Shown: positions 1-7,593 of the stretch, in pieces
How positions within the stretch are numbered: position 1 is the stretch's first letter
Layout of the letters: each line of letters begins with the position of its first letter
From: an uncultured Bacteroidales bacterium
GTDB lineage: Bacteria > Bacteroidota > Bacteroidia > Bacteroidales > UBA932
Assembly: GCA_905235615.1 (NCBI GenBank)
Contig: CAJOMB010000049.1
Coordinates: forward strand, 8,558-25,608
Direction of reading: 5' to 3'
DNA: 17,051 nt
The notes under the pieces: generated by a model
What the model was told of the DNA's origin: nothing
What the model saw: the letters and a program-made list of their open reading frames with translations, nothing else
Databases searched by the model: none
Position numbers and translations under genes: made by a program

Positions 1-48
1 CACAAAAATTAACGATAAATAAAAATATCAATCATTTCAAAACAGACT

Positions 49-546
49 CTAAGAGGTGAGGGAAAGCAGTTGCTTTATGTAGGGGAAGACGAAATCCCCG
101 AAGTCTTTGAGTGCTCCGTAGAGCAGGGATGCCTGCAATACGGGGCTTTTTACAAGCCCGAATTTGGTGTTTACGGTATCAAAAAGAATAATGATGAGCC
201 CGATGATGACGGCCGATGTGGCAATGGCCGATACCAGCCCCAGCACCTTGTTGAGCCAGCCAAGGGAGATGTTTTCCACCGCCGCCGTGAGGAGCTTGGC
301 GAAAAAGAGGGTGACGAGCAGCACACCTACCAGCACCAGGGTAAAGCTCAGGATATTCAGGAGCGTTTGGGAAACCTGGAGATAGTTTCCCAACCACCTG
401 CCGGCCACGTCCGAGAACTTGAAAGCCAGGTAGGCGCTGAGCACAATGCCGACCAGCGTGATGATTTGTTCCAGAAAACCCTTGGACATACCCCGGATGA
501 TACCGGGGATAAACAGAAGGAGGATAACGATATCCAGCGTGTTCAT
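49..546 (-). CDS. CvpA family membrane protein
   Basis: A 165-residue, very hydrophobic protein with about four membrane segments (roughly residues 3-17, 28-46, 60-86 and 100-122). It carries the early 'DIVILLLFIPGIIRG...KGF' pattern and the glycine-rich helices typical of the CvpA/colicin V production family. The family is inner-membrane and has been tied to colicin V export and envelope stress, but its biochemical role is unclear; the assignment comes from overall pattern only. The ATG at 546 is the first in-frame start, and the full length matches the family. It is divergent from ileS, with about 70 bases between the start codons that hold promoter-like sites for both directions. Downstream only 48 bases of AT-rich sequence remain in the window and no terminator is evident. 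Confidence 0.85.
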   Translation of the reverse strand: MNTLDIVILLLFIPGIIRGMSKGFLEQIITLVGIVLSAYLAFKFSDVAGRWLGNYLQVSQTLLNILSFTLVLVGVLLVTLFFAKLLTAAVENISLGWLNKVLGLVSAIATSAVIIGLIIILFDTVNTKFGLVKSPVLQASLLYGALKDFGDFVFPYIKQLLSLTS

Positions 547-548
547 AG

Positions 549-580
549 CTTGCTGAAGTCAGTTAAAATGATTACCTTTG
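549..580 (+). promoter_or_regulatory. Putative promoter of the ileS operon
   Basis: CTTG (549-552), a 20-base spacer and TACCTTTG (573-580) match the Bacteroidetes sigma-70 consensus well, including the spacing. Transcription would start near 587, about 30 bases before the ileS ATG. The site interleaves with the oppositely directed cvpA promoter. Confidence 0.6.
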
Positions 581-599
581 CAGACTAATAATTGGCGTA

Positions 600-629
600 C
601 AAAAATAAACAAAAAATATGACATTCAAA
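600..629 (-). promoter_or_regulatory. Putative promoter of the cvpA-like gene
   Basis: On the reverse strand, TTTG (626-629) is followed after 18 bases by TATTTTTG (600-607). This resembles the Bacteroidetes housekeeping promoter (TTTG, 19-21 bases, TAnnTTTG). The predicted transcript would start about 45 bases upstream of the ATG at 546. The upstream box overlaps the first codons of ileS. Confidence 0.5.
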
Positions 630-3600
630 GAATACAAGGGGCTGGATTTGACAGCGTGTGGGAATGAAGTCCTGGAAAAATGGAAACGGGAGCGTGCTTT
701 CGAGCGCTCCATGGAGCTGCGTGAAGGTGCCCCGGAGTTCATTTTCTTTGAAGGTCCGCCCAGTGCCAACGGCATGCCCGGCATTCATCACGTGATGGCC
801 CGCTCCATCAAGGACGCCATCTGCCGCTACAAGACGCAGACGGGGTACAAGGTGGCCCGCCGCGCCGGTTGGGACACCCACGGCCTCCCCGTAGAGCTGG
901 GGGTGGAGAAGAAGCTGGGCATCACCAAGGCCGATATCGGCACCAAAGTATCTGTGGAGGAATACAACGCCACCTGCCGCAAGGAGGTGATGAAATACAC
1001 CAGGGAGTGGGTGAACATGACGGAGCGCGTGGGTTACTGGGTGGATATGAACGACCCTTACATCACCTACGACAACCGTTATATCGAAACCCTCTGGTAT
1101 CTCCTGAAGAAGATCTACGACAAGGGCCTCCTGTACAAGGGATATACCATCCAGCCGTATTCTCCCACGGATGGAACGGGCCTGAGCTCCCACGAACTCA
1201 ACCAGCCCGGCTGCTACAAGGACGTGAGCGACACCACCGCTACGGTGCAGTTCCAGGTGGAAGGGGAGGAGAGCCTCTATTTCCTGGCCTGGACCACCAC
1301 GCCCTGGACGCTGCCTTCCAACACGGCCCTCTGTGTAGGACCCGATATCGACTATGTAAAAGTGCGTTCCGCCAATCCCTATACGGGCGATCCGGCAACA
1401 TACATTGTGGCCGCCGCCCGCGTGGATGCCCTCTTCGGCCCCAAGGTGGAGCATGAGGTGCTTCCCGGCACCGTCAAAGGCAGGGAAATGGTGGGCATGC
1501 GTTACCGGCAGCTCATCCCCTGGTTCAAGCCGGACGGAGACGCCTTCCGCGTCATTTCCGGAGATTATGTCACCACGGACGAGGGTACGGGCATCGTGCA
1601 TATCGCCCCCACCTTCGGCGCGGACGACAAACGCGTGGCCGCCGCCGCCGGCATCGGCGCGGTGATGCCCATAGACAAGGACGGTAATCCGCAGGCCCAG
1701 GTGGACCGCCAGGGCCGTTTCATGCGTTTGGAAGACATGGACCCGGCCTATGCCGCCACGGTGGATCCCTCCTACAAGGAATATTCCGGCCGCTACGTGA
1801 AGGCTGGCTACAAGCAGTATTTCGAGCATGTTCCCGAAGAGGGCACCCTGGATATCGACCTCTGCGTGATGATGAAGGCCGATGGCCGCGCCTTCAAGGT
1901 GCAGAAGCATATTCACAGTTATCCCCACAGCTGGCGCACGGACCTTCCCGTGCTCTATTACCCGTTGGACAGCTGGTTCATCAAGGCATCGGCCGTGAAG
2001 GAGCAGATGGTGGCCCTCAACAAGGAGATCACCTGGAAGCCCGTCTCCACCGGCACCGGCCGTTTCGGTCAGTGGCTGGAGAACATCCAGGACTGGAACC
2101 TCTCCCGTTCCCGCTACTGGGGCACTCCGCTGCCCATCTGGCGCACGGAAGACGGCAGGGAAGAGATTTGCATCGGCTCCGTCAAAGAGCTGTACGATGA
2201 GATAGAGAAGGCCGTTGCCGCCGGTATCATGCCTTCCAATCCCTTGAAGGACAACGGCTTCCATCCCGAAGACATGTCCTTGGAGAATTACGACAGGATA
2301 GACCTCCACCGCCCGTATGTAGATGGAATCTTCCTGGTATCGGCCTCCGGCAGGAAGATGGTCCGGGAGACGGACCTCATAGACGTGTGGTTCGACTCCG
2401 GCGCCATGCCCTATGCACAGGAAGGCCTCCGCAACCTGGGCAAGCCCGGCTTCGGCGCCACGGCGGATTTCATCGCCGAAGGCGTGGACCAGACCCGCGG
2501 CTGGTTCTATACCCTGCATGCCATCCACACCATGATTTCCGGGACGCCCGCCTTCAAACGGGTGATTTCCAACGGTTTGGTGTTGGACAAAAACGGCAAC
2601 AAGATGAGCAAGCGCTTGGGCAATGCGGTGGATCCGTTCCAGGCCCTGGACACCTATGGGGCCGATGCCCTCCGCTGGTACATGCTCACCAACGCCGAAC
2701 CCTGGGACAACCTCAAGTTTGACGAAGGGGGAGTGGCCGATGTCCGCCGCAAGTTCTTCGGCACCCTTTACAATACCTACGCCTTCTTCGCCCGTTATGC
2801 CAATATCGACAAGTGGACACCCGGAGAGAATACCCTTTCCTCCGCGTCGCTTCGCGACCAACCGGGGTCCCCGGAAATTTCTAATTTTCGGGGTGGCTCT
2901 GTACGGGCAAATGCTCCGGAAAGGGTATTCTCTCCGGTGTCGGAGCTGGACCGCTGGATCCTTTCCCGTCTGAACACCGTCATCCGGGACGTGCGGGCGG
3001 CGTATGAGGACTATGACGTCAAATCGGCCGGACGTATCCTGGAATCCTTCGTCTGTGACGACGTTTCCAACTGGTACGTGCGCCTGAACCGTTCCCGCTT
3101 CTGGGCCGGAGAGATGACGGAAGACAAGAAATCGGCCTATGAGACCCTGTACCGCGTCCTGGTGGATGTGGCCATCCTGGGTGCTCCCATCGCGCCTTTC
3201 TATATGGACCGCCTGTATATGGACCTGACGCAGGACGTCATTCCCGGCTCCGACCGGGAATCTCCCGCTTCTGTCCACTTCACCCTCATGCCCCAGGCCG
3301 ATGAGGCCGTGATGGACGCCGCCCTGGAAGAGCGCATGGCGCTGGCCCAGCAGGCCACTTCCCTCATCCTGGGAATCCGCAAGAAGGTGAACATTCCGGT
3401 GCGTCAGCCGCTGCAGAAGGTGATGATACCCGTTATTTCCGAGAAGGTGCGTGCCGCCCTGGATGCCGTGAAGGATATCGTGCTGCCGGAGGTGAATGTG
3501 AAGGAGATGGAGTTTGTGGAGGACACCAGCGGCATCATGACGCTCAGGATCAAACCCAATTTCAAGGTGCTGGGCAAGACGTACGGTGCCCGTATGAAGG

Positions 3601-4082
3601 AGATTGCCGCCGGCTTCGGCACTCTGGAGCAGCCCGTGATTGCGGCCATCCAGAAGGCAGAATCGGCCGGTGAAACCTATACCCTGAACCTTCCCGGAGG
3701 AGATGTGGTGCTCAATCCGGGAGACTATGCCATTTCTTCCGAGGATGTGGAAGGCTGGCAGGTGGCATCCGAAGGCTCCCTCACCGTGGCCCTTGACGTG
3801 GAAGTGACGCCCGAACTGCGCCGCGAAGGCCTGTCCCGCGAACTGGTGAACCGCATCCAGAACCTCCGCAAGAGCTCCGGCTTCGAGGTTACGGACCGTA
3901 TTCATACCGTGGTATATTCCTCCGACGAGGCTTTGGCCGATGCCCTGGCCGCCTTCGGAGACTATGTGAAAGCCCAGACCCTTTCGCTTTCCATCGGCCT
4001 GGAGCCCTTTGAAAAGGCTCCCGCAGATGCGGCCGAGGTGGAATGGACGGAAGGTACTATCAAATTAATTATCAAACGATAA
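618..4082 (+). CDS. ileS: Isoleucyl-tRNA synthetase with in-frame palindromic insertions
   Basis: Class I aminoacyl-tRNA synthetase that charges tRNA-Ile in the cytoplasm; 1154 residues. Visible landmarks are the HIGH-type signature as GIHH (residues 55-58), GWDTHGLP (about 84), an editing-domain segment HIAPTFGADD (about 325-337), SRSRYWGTPLP (about 495-506) and KMSKR (662-666). The anticodon-binding domain begins near residue 776, and a C-terminal region resembles the DUF5915 part of eukaryote-like IleS. The start at 618 sits 38 bases after a good promoter. It leads an operon with the TraR-like gene (4-base gap) and lspA. Oddities: residues about 733-775 are encoded by a segment bounded by long inverted repeats, and residues about 873-885 contain a second short palindrome. 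Both add residues that, from memory of the family, other Bacteroidetes IleS lack, and neither hits a catalytic motif, so the enzyme is probably active. Confidence 0.97.
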   Translation: MTFKEYKGLDLTACGNEVLEKWKRERAFERSMELREGAPEFIFFEGPPSANGMPGIHHVMARSIKDAICRYKTQTGYKVARRAGWDTHGLPVELGVEKKLGITKADIGTKVSVEEYNATCRKEVMKYTREWVNMTERVGYWVDMNDPYITYDNRYIETLWYLLKKIYDKGLLYKGYTIQPYSPTDGTGLSSHELNQPGCYKDVSDTTATVQFQVEGEESLYFLAWTTTPWTLPSNTALCVGPDIDYVKVRSANPYTGDPATYIVAAARVDALFGPKVEHEVLPGTVKGREMVGMRYRQLIPWFKPDGDAFRVISGDYVTTDEGTGIVHIAPTFGADDKRVAAAAGIGAVMPIDKDGNPQAQVDRQGRFMRLEDMDPAYAATVDPSYKEYSGRYVKAGYKQYFEHVPEEGTLDIDLCVMMKADGRAFKVQKHIHSYPHSWRTDLPVLYYPLDSWFIKASAVKEQMVALNKEITWKPVSTGTGRFGQWLENIQDWNLSRSRYWGTPLPIWRTEDGREEICIGSVKELYDEIEKAVAAGIMPSNPLKDNGFHPEDMSLENYDRIDLHRPYVDGIFLVSASGRKMVRETDLIDVWFDSGAMPYAQEGLRNLGKPGFGATADFIAEGVDQTRGWFYTLHAIHTMISGTPAFKRVISNGLVLDKNGNKMSKRLGNAVDPFQALDTYGADALRWYMLTNAEPWDNLKFDEGGVADVRRKFFGTLYNTYAFFARYANIDKWTPGENTLSSASLRDQPGSPEISNFRGGSVRANAPERVFSPVSELDRWILSRLNTVIRDVRAAYEDYDVKSAGRILESFVCDDVSNWYVRLNRSRFWAGEMTEDKKSAYETLYRVLVDVAILGAPIAPFYMDRLYMDLTQDVIPGSDRESPASVHFTLMPQADEAVMDAALEERMALAQQATSLILGIRKKVNIPVRQPLQKVMIPVISEKVRAALDAVKDIVLPEVNVKEMEFVEDTSGIMTLRIKPNFKVLGKTYGARMKEIAAGFGTLEQPVIAAIQKAESAGETYTLNLPGGDVVLNPGDYAISSEDVEGWQVASEGSLTVALDVEVTPELRREGLSRELVNRIQNLRKSSGFEVTDRIHTVVYSSDEALADALAAFGDYVKAQTLSLSIGLEPFEKAPADAAEVEWTEGTIKLIIKR
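2816..2941. repeat. Palindromic element inserted in frame in ileS
   Basis: The arms 2816-2840 and 2918-2941 are reverse complements over 24 bases, with a single extra C in the left arm. They start as GACACC(C)GGAGAGAATACC. The 77-base interior holds more hairpins: GTCGC-TTC-GCGAC (about 2846-2858), the palindrome CCGGGGTCCCCGG (2861-2873), and an imperfect CCCCGGAAATT/AATTTTCGGGG stem (about 2869-2893). The unit is 126 bases, a multiple of three, and keeps the frame open, adding 42 codons between the catalytic core and the anticodon-binding domain. No transposase and no clear target duplication is seen. It resembles Rickettsia palindromic elements in behaviour; shared descent is not implied. 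Confidence 0.75.
3240..3261. repeat. Short palindromic repeat within ileS
   Basis: ATTCCCGG (3240-3247), a 6-base loop and CCGGGAAT (3254-3261) form a perfect 8-base-pair hairpin inside ileS, encoding the peptide VIPGSDRESP. The pattern ATTCCC...GGGAAT is like dispersed intergenic repeats of other bacteria (for example the Neisseria dRS3 type). The local protein segment looks a few residues longer than I expect for the family. Whether it is a dispersed repeat in this genome cannot be told from one copy. Confidence 0.5.
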
Positions 4083-4086
4083 CGAT

Positions 4087-4488
4087 ATGGAAGAGAACAA
4101 CAAGACCCGCTATTCTGACGAGGAACTCGAGGAGTTCCGCGGCATTATCAACGAGATGTTGGAGAAGGCCCGCGCAGAGTACAATACGCTCCGGGAAGCC
4201 ATGACCCACGCCGGTGGCAATGACATCCTGGATACCGCTCCCACCTTCAAGACGGTGGAGGACGACGGCGCCTTCCAGCTTTCCAAGGAGGAGGCCGGTA
4301 CCCTGGCCCAGCGTCAGTACAAGTTTATCCAGAACTTGGAAGCCGCCCTGGTACGCATCGAGAACAAGACCTACGGCATCTGCCGTGTGACGGGCAAGCT
4401 CATTCCCAAGGAGCGCCTGCGTCTGGTTCCCCATGCCACCACTACGGTTGAGGGAAAGGCTATCCTGGAAAAGAGCGGCAGAAAGTAA
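4087..4488 (+). CDS. TraR/DksA family protein with degenerate zinc finger
   Basis: A 133-residue, charged, mostly helical protein. Its C-terminal part (YGICRVTGKLIPKERL, about residues 96-111, followed by PHAT) aligns by eye with the C4 zinc-finger region of DksA/TraR proteins. Those proteins bind RNA polymerase in the secondary channel and modulate transcription, often with ppGpp. Only one (C99) of the four canonical cysteines is present, with Thr in the second position and no cysteine pair further on. I recall this degeneracy from other Bacteroidetes homologues, so it is probably ancestral and the fold must be held without zinc. It starts 4 bases after ileS and its stop overlaps the lspA start by one base, so it is translated within the ileS-lspA operon. 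Whether it acts like DksA is inference. Confidence 0.85.
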   Translation: MEENNKTRYSDEELEEFRGIINEMLEKARAEYNTLREAMTHAGGNDILDTAPTFKTVEDDGAFQLSKEEAGTLAQRQYKFIQNLEAALVRIENKTYGICRVTGKLIPKERLRLVPHATTTVEGKAILEKSGRK

Positions 4489-5084
4489 TGGGGCGTCTTT
4501 CCAAAGGAAAGGGCCTGCTGCTTCTGGGGATCCTCTTGGTGGTGATTGACCAGGTTATCAAAATCCTGGTCAAGACCAACATGACCCTGGGAGAGAGTCA
4601 CCCTGTGCTGGGAAACTGGTTCCAGCTGCTCTTCGTGGAGAACAAGGGCATGGCCTTCGGCATGGCCTTCGGCGGAGTTGCGGGCAAGTATCTGCTTACC
4701 ATCTTCCGTATGGTGCTCTTCGGGGTGCTGGTCTGGTGGATATCCAAACTGCTTAAACGGGGGAGTGTCCCCACGGGCGTGCTGGTGGGCCTGACGCTCA
4801 TCACGGCCGGCGCTTTCGGCAACATTGTGGACTGTCTCTTCTACGGACTCATCTTCAGCGAATCCACCGTCTCTACGGTGGCCACATGGGGTTCCTATGC
4901 CCCCTTCATGCAGGGAAAGGTGGTGGATATGTTCTATTTCCCCCTTTGGACCTGGCCCGACTGGGTTCCCGGCCTGGGAGGACATATCTTCTTTGAACCC
5001 GTCTTTAATTTTGCCGATAGTTGCGTCACCTGCGGTGCCATCTATCTCATCCTTTTCCACTGGAAATTTTTTGCAAAGGAATAA
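4488..5084 (+). CDS. lspA: Lipoprotein signal peptidase (signal peptidase II)
   Basis: An inner-membrane aspartic protease that cleaves signal peptides of diacylglyceryl-modified prolipoproteins. The 198-residue protein has four hydrophobic segments (about residues 8-25, 72-90, 100-118 and 175-192). It has the conserved NKGMAFGM segment near residue 50, and two catalytic aspartates in GNIVD (D115) and FNFAD (D177). The long segment between them (about 50 residues, with VVDMFYFPLW) makes it longer than proteobacterial enzymes and is typical of Bacteroidetes LspA. The ATG overlaps the previous stop (TAATG), indicating translational coupling. The distal gene in this window encodes a predicted lipoprotein, which would be one of its many substrates. 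Confidence 0.96.
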   Translation: MGRLSKGKGLLLLGILLVVIDQVIKILVKTNMTLGESHPVLGNWFQLLFVENKGMAFGMAFGGVAGKYLLTIFRMVLFGVLVWWISKLLKRGSVPTGVLVGLTLITAGAFGNIVDCLFYGLIFSESTVSTVATWGSYAPFMQGKVVDMFYFPLWTWPDWVPGLGGHIFFEPVFNFADSCVTCGAIYLILFHWKFFAKE

Positions 5085-5097
5085 ATTCGTATCTTTG
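5070..5097 (+). promoter_or_regulatory. Possible promoter of tRNA-Ser
   Basis: TATCTTTG (5090-5097) matches the Bacteroidetes -7 box and lies 11 bases before the tRNA 5' end. The nearest TTTG (5070-5073) is only 16 bases upstream, shorter than the usual spacer, so the upstream element is weak. The tRNA may also be read through from lspA. Confidence 0.4.
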
Positions 5098-5108
5098 CAT
5101 CCACTTTC

Positions 5109-5193
5109 GGAGGTGTGGCCGAGTGGTCGATGGCGGCAGTCTTGAAAACTGTTGAGCTGAAAGGCTCCGGGGGTTCGAATCCCTCCGCCTCCG
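5109..5193 (+). tRNA. tRNA-Ser (anticodon UGA)
   Basis: The full cloverleaf can be drawn. Acceptor arm GGAGGTG pairs with CGCCTCC (5186-5192). The anticodon stem GCAGT/ACTGT encloses loop CTTGAAA with anticodon TGA at 5143-5145. A long variable arm typical of serine tRNA follows, then a T arm with loop TTCGAAT (5174-5180). The discriminator base is G at 5193. The next bases are CCT, so CCA is not encoded and must be added after transcription. Confidence 0.95.
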
Positions 5194-5204
5194 CCTTTAA
5201 CTGC

Positions 5205-5235
5205 GTGAGGTGTCCCTGAGAAAAGGACACCTCAC
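5205..5235. terminator. Hairpin between convergent transcripts, likely terminator
   Basis: GTGAGGTGTCC (5205-5215) and GGACACCTCAC (5225-5235) form a perfect 11-base-pair stem around a 9-base loop. It lies just after tRNA-Ser and just before the end of the reverse efflux operon, so it could stop transcripts from both sides. Neither strand has a clear run of T after the stem, so classic intrinsic termination is not certain. Confidence 0.6.
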
Positions 5236-5261
5236 ACGTATAATACTGATAGCCTCCCATC

Positions 5262-6446
5262 TCAACACCGAACTGCTGCCCGTCTGCTCCGGCGGAGCGT
5301 AATCTGATGCTCCACGAACACGGATGCGCAGGCAAGGAAGTAGTAGACGGCCGTCTGGATAGTCATCGCCTTGATTTCCGGGGCGATGGTTGAGAGTGTT
5401 CCCCCGGCCGTATTCAAGTTGATGAAGGCACGGCAGCCATAGGTGGAGGGAAAGAGCATGCTCACCCAACGCCAGAAATCAGGAATGGCTGTTACGGGCC
5501 AGGAGAAGCCGGTAAGGAACAGAAGCATGGGCGAAGCCGACAAAAAGAGCACAAACATCGTTTCACGCTTCCAGATAAGGGTAGACCAGGTAAAGGTGAA
5601 GAAGATGCAGTCTACGACAAAGAAGAGCAGCAGCACCATCATCTCAGTCCACTCTGCCCTCTGCGGCAGATGGAAAAGCCAGGGAATCAGCAGGGCAATG
5701 ATGGCGCCCACCACCAGATAGACGGCGAAATAAGCCGCGCCCCGGCCCAGGACCACACGTCCTACGCCCAAACCTTGCAGGTGGCCGGGAAGGGAAGCGA
5801 AACTCTTGTTCCGCTCGCGCAGCGTACCGGCCAGCAGCGAAGAGCCGTAGAACATGGTCTGCTGAATCACCAGCATGAGGGCTGCCGATATGAAGAAAAT
5901 CGTGTAGGAGAAAGGCTTGTTATAGGGCATATTCTCCTCTGACAGCACTGCCTGGGGCACATTGTGCTCCAACTGAATCTGATGCATCTCATCCAGCATG
6001 GCAAGGCTGGTTCCCATGGTCAGGCACTTGTAATAAAGGAAGCTGGACATATCGGCATAGGTGGAGACAGTCCCCTGCTCCCCCCGGACGATGTGCTCGT
6101 CGAAGTCGGCCGGGACATAGATGACGCCATGGACCACACGGCGCTGCATCAGGGACCGGGCTTCCTCCAGCGAACTGCAGTAAAGCAGAATCTCACATTC
6201 ACGGGTTGCGTCCACCTTTTGCAGGTAACGACGGCTGTAGGAGCCGCCCGACAGGTCTACGACCGCCACCGGCATATCATCCACCGTACCGTTCATGTAA
6301 ATGAGATTGTACAGCACGGGATACAGCAGGCCGCCCACAAAGAAAATCACCAGGACGCCGCTGTCGGAGAAAATGAGGTGGAGCTCATGAATAAATATAT
6401 CGTACCAGTTTCGGAACCAGGTCCGGAAAAAGCTAATCTCTTTCAT
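5262..6446 (-). CDS. ABC-2 type transporter permease (second of pair)
   Basis: A membrane subunit of the YhhJ/ABC2_membrane_3 type, 394 residues from the ATG at 6446. It has one N-terminal membrane segment (about residues 24-50), a large extracytoplasmic region, and about five further segments in the C-terminal half (from about residue 180). The motif near residue 340 (FPSTYGCRAFINLN) is usual for the family. I prefer the ATG at 6446, which gives a 14-base overlap with the upstream permease; an ATG at 6467 would add seven residues. It is the last gene of the tolC-hlyD-permease-permease operon and probably pairs with the preceding permease. The exported substrate is unknown. No nucleotide-binding subunit is encoded beside it. 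Confidence 0.85.
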   Translation of the reverse strand: MKEISFFRTWFRNWYDIFIHELHLIFSDSGVLVIFFVGGLLYPVLYNLIYMNGTVDDMPVAVVDLSGGSYSRRYLQKVDATRECEILLYCSSLEEARSLMQRRVVHGVIYVPADFDEHIVRGEQGTVSTYADMSSFLYYKCLTMGTSLAMLDEMHQIQLEHNVPQAVLSEENMPYNKPFSYTIFFISAALMLVIQQTMFYGSSLLAGTLRERNKSFASLPGHLQGLGVGRVVLGRGAAYFAVYLVVGAIIALLIPWLFHLPQRAEWTEMMVLLLFFVVDCIFFTFTWSTLIWKRETMFVLFLSASPMLLFLTGFSWPVTAIPDFWRWVSMLFPSTYGCRAFINLNTAGGTLSTIAPEIKAMTIQTAVYYFLACASVFVEHQITLRRSRRAAVRC

Positions 6447-7593
6447 ATTCTTGGTAGATGTATGCATGCTCCAGGCGGCGCATCAGGACAACCGGCAGGA
6501 ACAAAAACAGCAGCAGGTGAATCACTTCTTTCCAGCAAAAGGCGAAACCGCCTCCCCAAAGGGTTTCCTGCACATGGATGAGATAGTAATAGCGCAGCGG
6601 GAAGATGGCACTGAAACCCTGCACATAGGGCGGCATTGCCTCCACAGGCAGGGAAAAACCAGCCAGGGAGAAGCCCAGCACGCTGAAAATAGCGCCCACG
6701 CTCGTCGCCAGACGCAGCACCGGGAACAGTTCCACAATGAAAAGTCCCAGAGCCTCGGACGCCGTCACCAGCAGCAGGATGTCGATAAACATCCAGCCGA
6801 TGGAACCCCGGAGCGGATACCGGAACCAGTAAAAGAGCAGGAGTTCCAGGCCGATGCCCAACACCGTGAATATGATGTTGTAGGGCAAGAGTTTCCCCAG
6901 TAAGGCCTTTTCGATGGAGCCTTCGGCCATCTCCATCAACTGCTTGGAGGTGCCATATTTGAGCTCCGTTCCCACGGCATACACGGTAATGAGAATCACA
7001 ATCATCTCCAGGACACCGGGCAGCAGCACGCCGTTCAGGTAGACACCATAGTTGGTGGCCGGATTGCCAATCTGGTGCTGGTCCAGGACAATGGGCTGGA
7101 TGAGGGCTCTGGCTTCGCGCTCGTTGTATCCCTTGGCCCGCAGAACCTGGCGCTGCACGGCACCGTTGGTCAGGCTCACCATCGTGAGGATATCCTTGTA
7201 GGCCAGGGCCCCTCCCACAAAGTAGAGGGAGTTCACGTAACAGCCCATGTGCGGCTGGCGGTTGGCCTGGATGTCGGCGTTAAAACCCTCGGGGATGACC
7301 ACGAAGGAAGTCAGTTTGCCGGTCTCCATGTCGTGACGCGCCAGGTGAAGGTCGTCGTAATAAATCACCTGCCCCAACTGGGTGGCGTCCAGCTGCTGGG
7401 AGAAAGAGCGCGAGGTGGAAGACTGGTCCAGGTCGACCAGGCCGATGGGAAGGTCGTGCGGAAGGCCATCCTCCATGAGTGTATAGTAGAAGATGATATT
7501 CACCACCAGCACCCCCACAGAAGCCAGGAGATAGACCGGCCTCCTGCGAATGATGTCCAGCTCGCGCCGAATAATCTTGAGGATGGATTTCAT
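6433..7593 (-). CDS. ABC-2 type transporter permease (first of pair)
   Basis: A 386-residue integral membrane protein of the ABC2_membrane_3/YhhJ class. It has an N-terminal membrane helix (about residues 20-40), an extracytoplasmic domain of about 140 residues starting with the family-like 'LPIGLVDLDQSSTSR', and five C-terminal helices including the 'FSLPVEAMPPYVQGFSAIFPLRYYY' region. Its ATG overlaps the stop of the hlyD-like gene by one base (TAATG), so the two are coupled. Its sequence differs clearly from the next permease although the layout is the same, which suggests a heterodimer. It would form the inner-membrane channel of a tripartite exporter with the HlyD and TolC proteins. Confidence 0.87.
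   Translation of the reverse strand: MKSILKIIRRELDIIRRRPVYLLASVGVLVVNIIFYYTLMEDGLPHDLPIGLVDLDQSSTSRSFSQQLDATQLGQVIYYDDLHLARHDMETGKLTSFVVIPEGFNADIQANRQPHMGCYVNSLYFVGGALAYKDILTMVSLTNGAVQRQVLRAKGYNEREARALIQPIVLDQHQIGNPATNYGVYLNGVLLPGVLEMIVILITVYAVGTELKYGTSKQLMEMAEGSIEKALLGKLLPYNIIFTVLGIGLELLLFYWFRYPLRGSIGWMFIDILLLVTASEALGLFIVELFPVLRLATSVGAIFSVLGFSLAGFSLPVEAMPPYVQGFSAIFPLRYYYLIHVQETLWGGGFAFCWKEVIHLLLFLFLPVVLMRRLEHAYIYQEYERD

Noticed and set aside
1..48. Possible terminator or gene at the left edge
   Set aside because: The 48 AT-rich bases show no hairpin with a T-run and no recognisable coding sequence.
2816..2941. Intein or intron in ileS
   Set aside because: Only 42 codons, no splicing-block motifs and no frame interruption; a palindromic insertion fits better.
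585..3905. Very long reverse-strand open frame (1106 codons) opposite ileS
   Set aside because: It is an antisense shadow of a GC-rich, strongly conserved gene: His/Gly/Val-rich, no recognisable domain, and ileS has all its motifs on the other strand.
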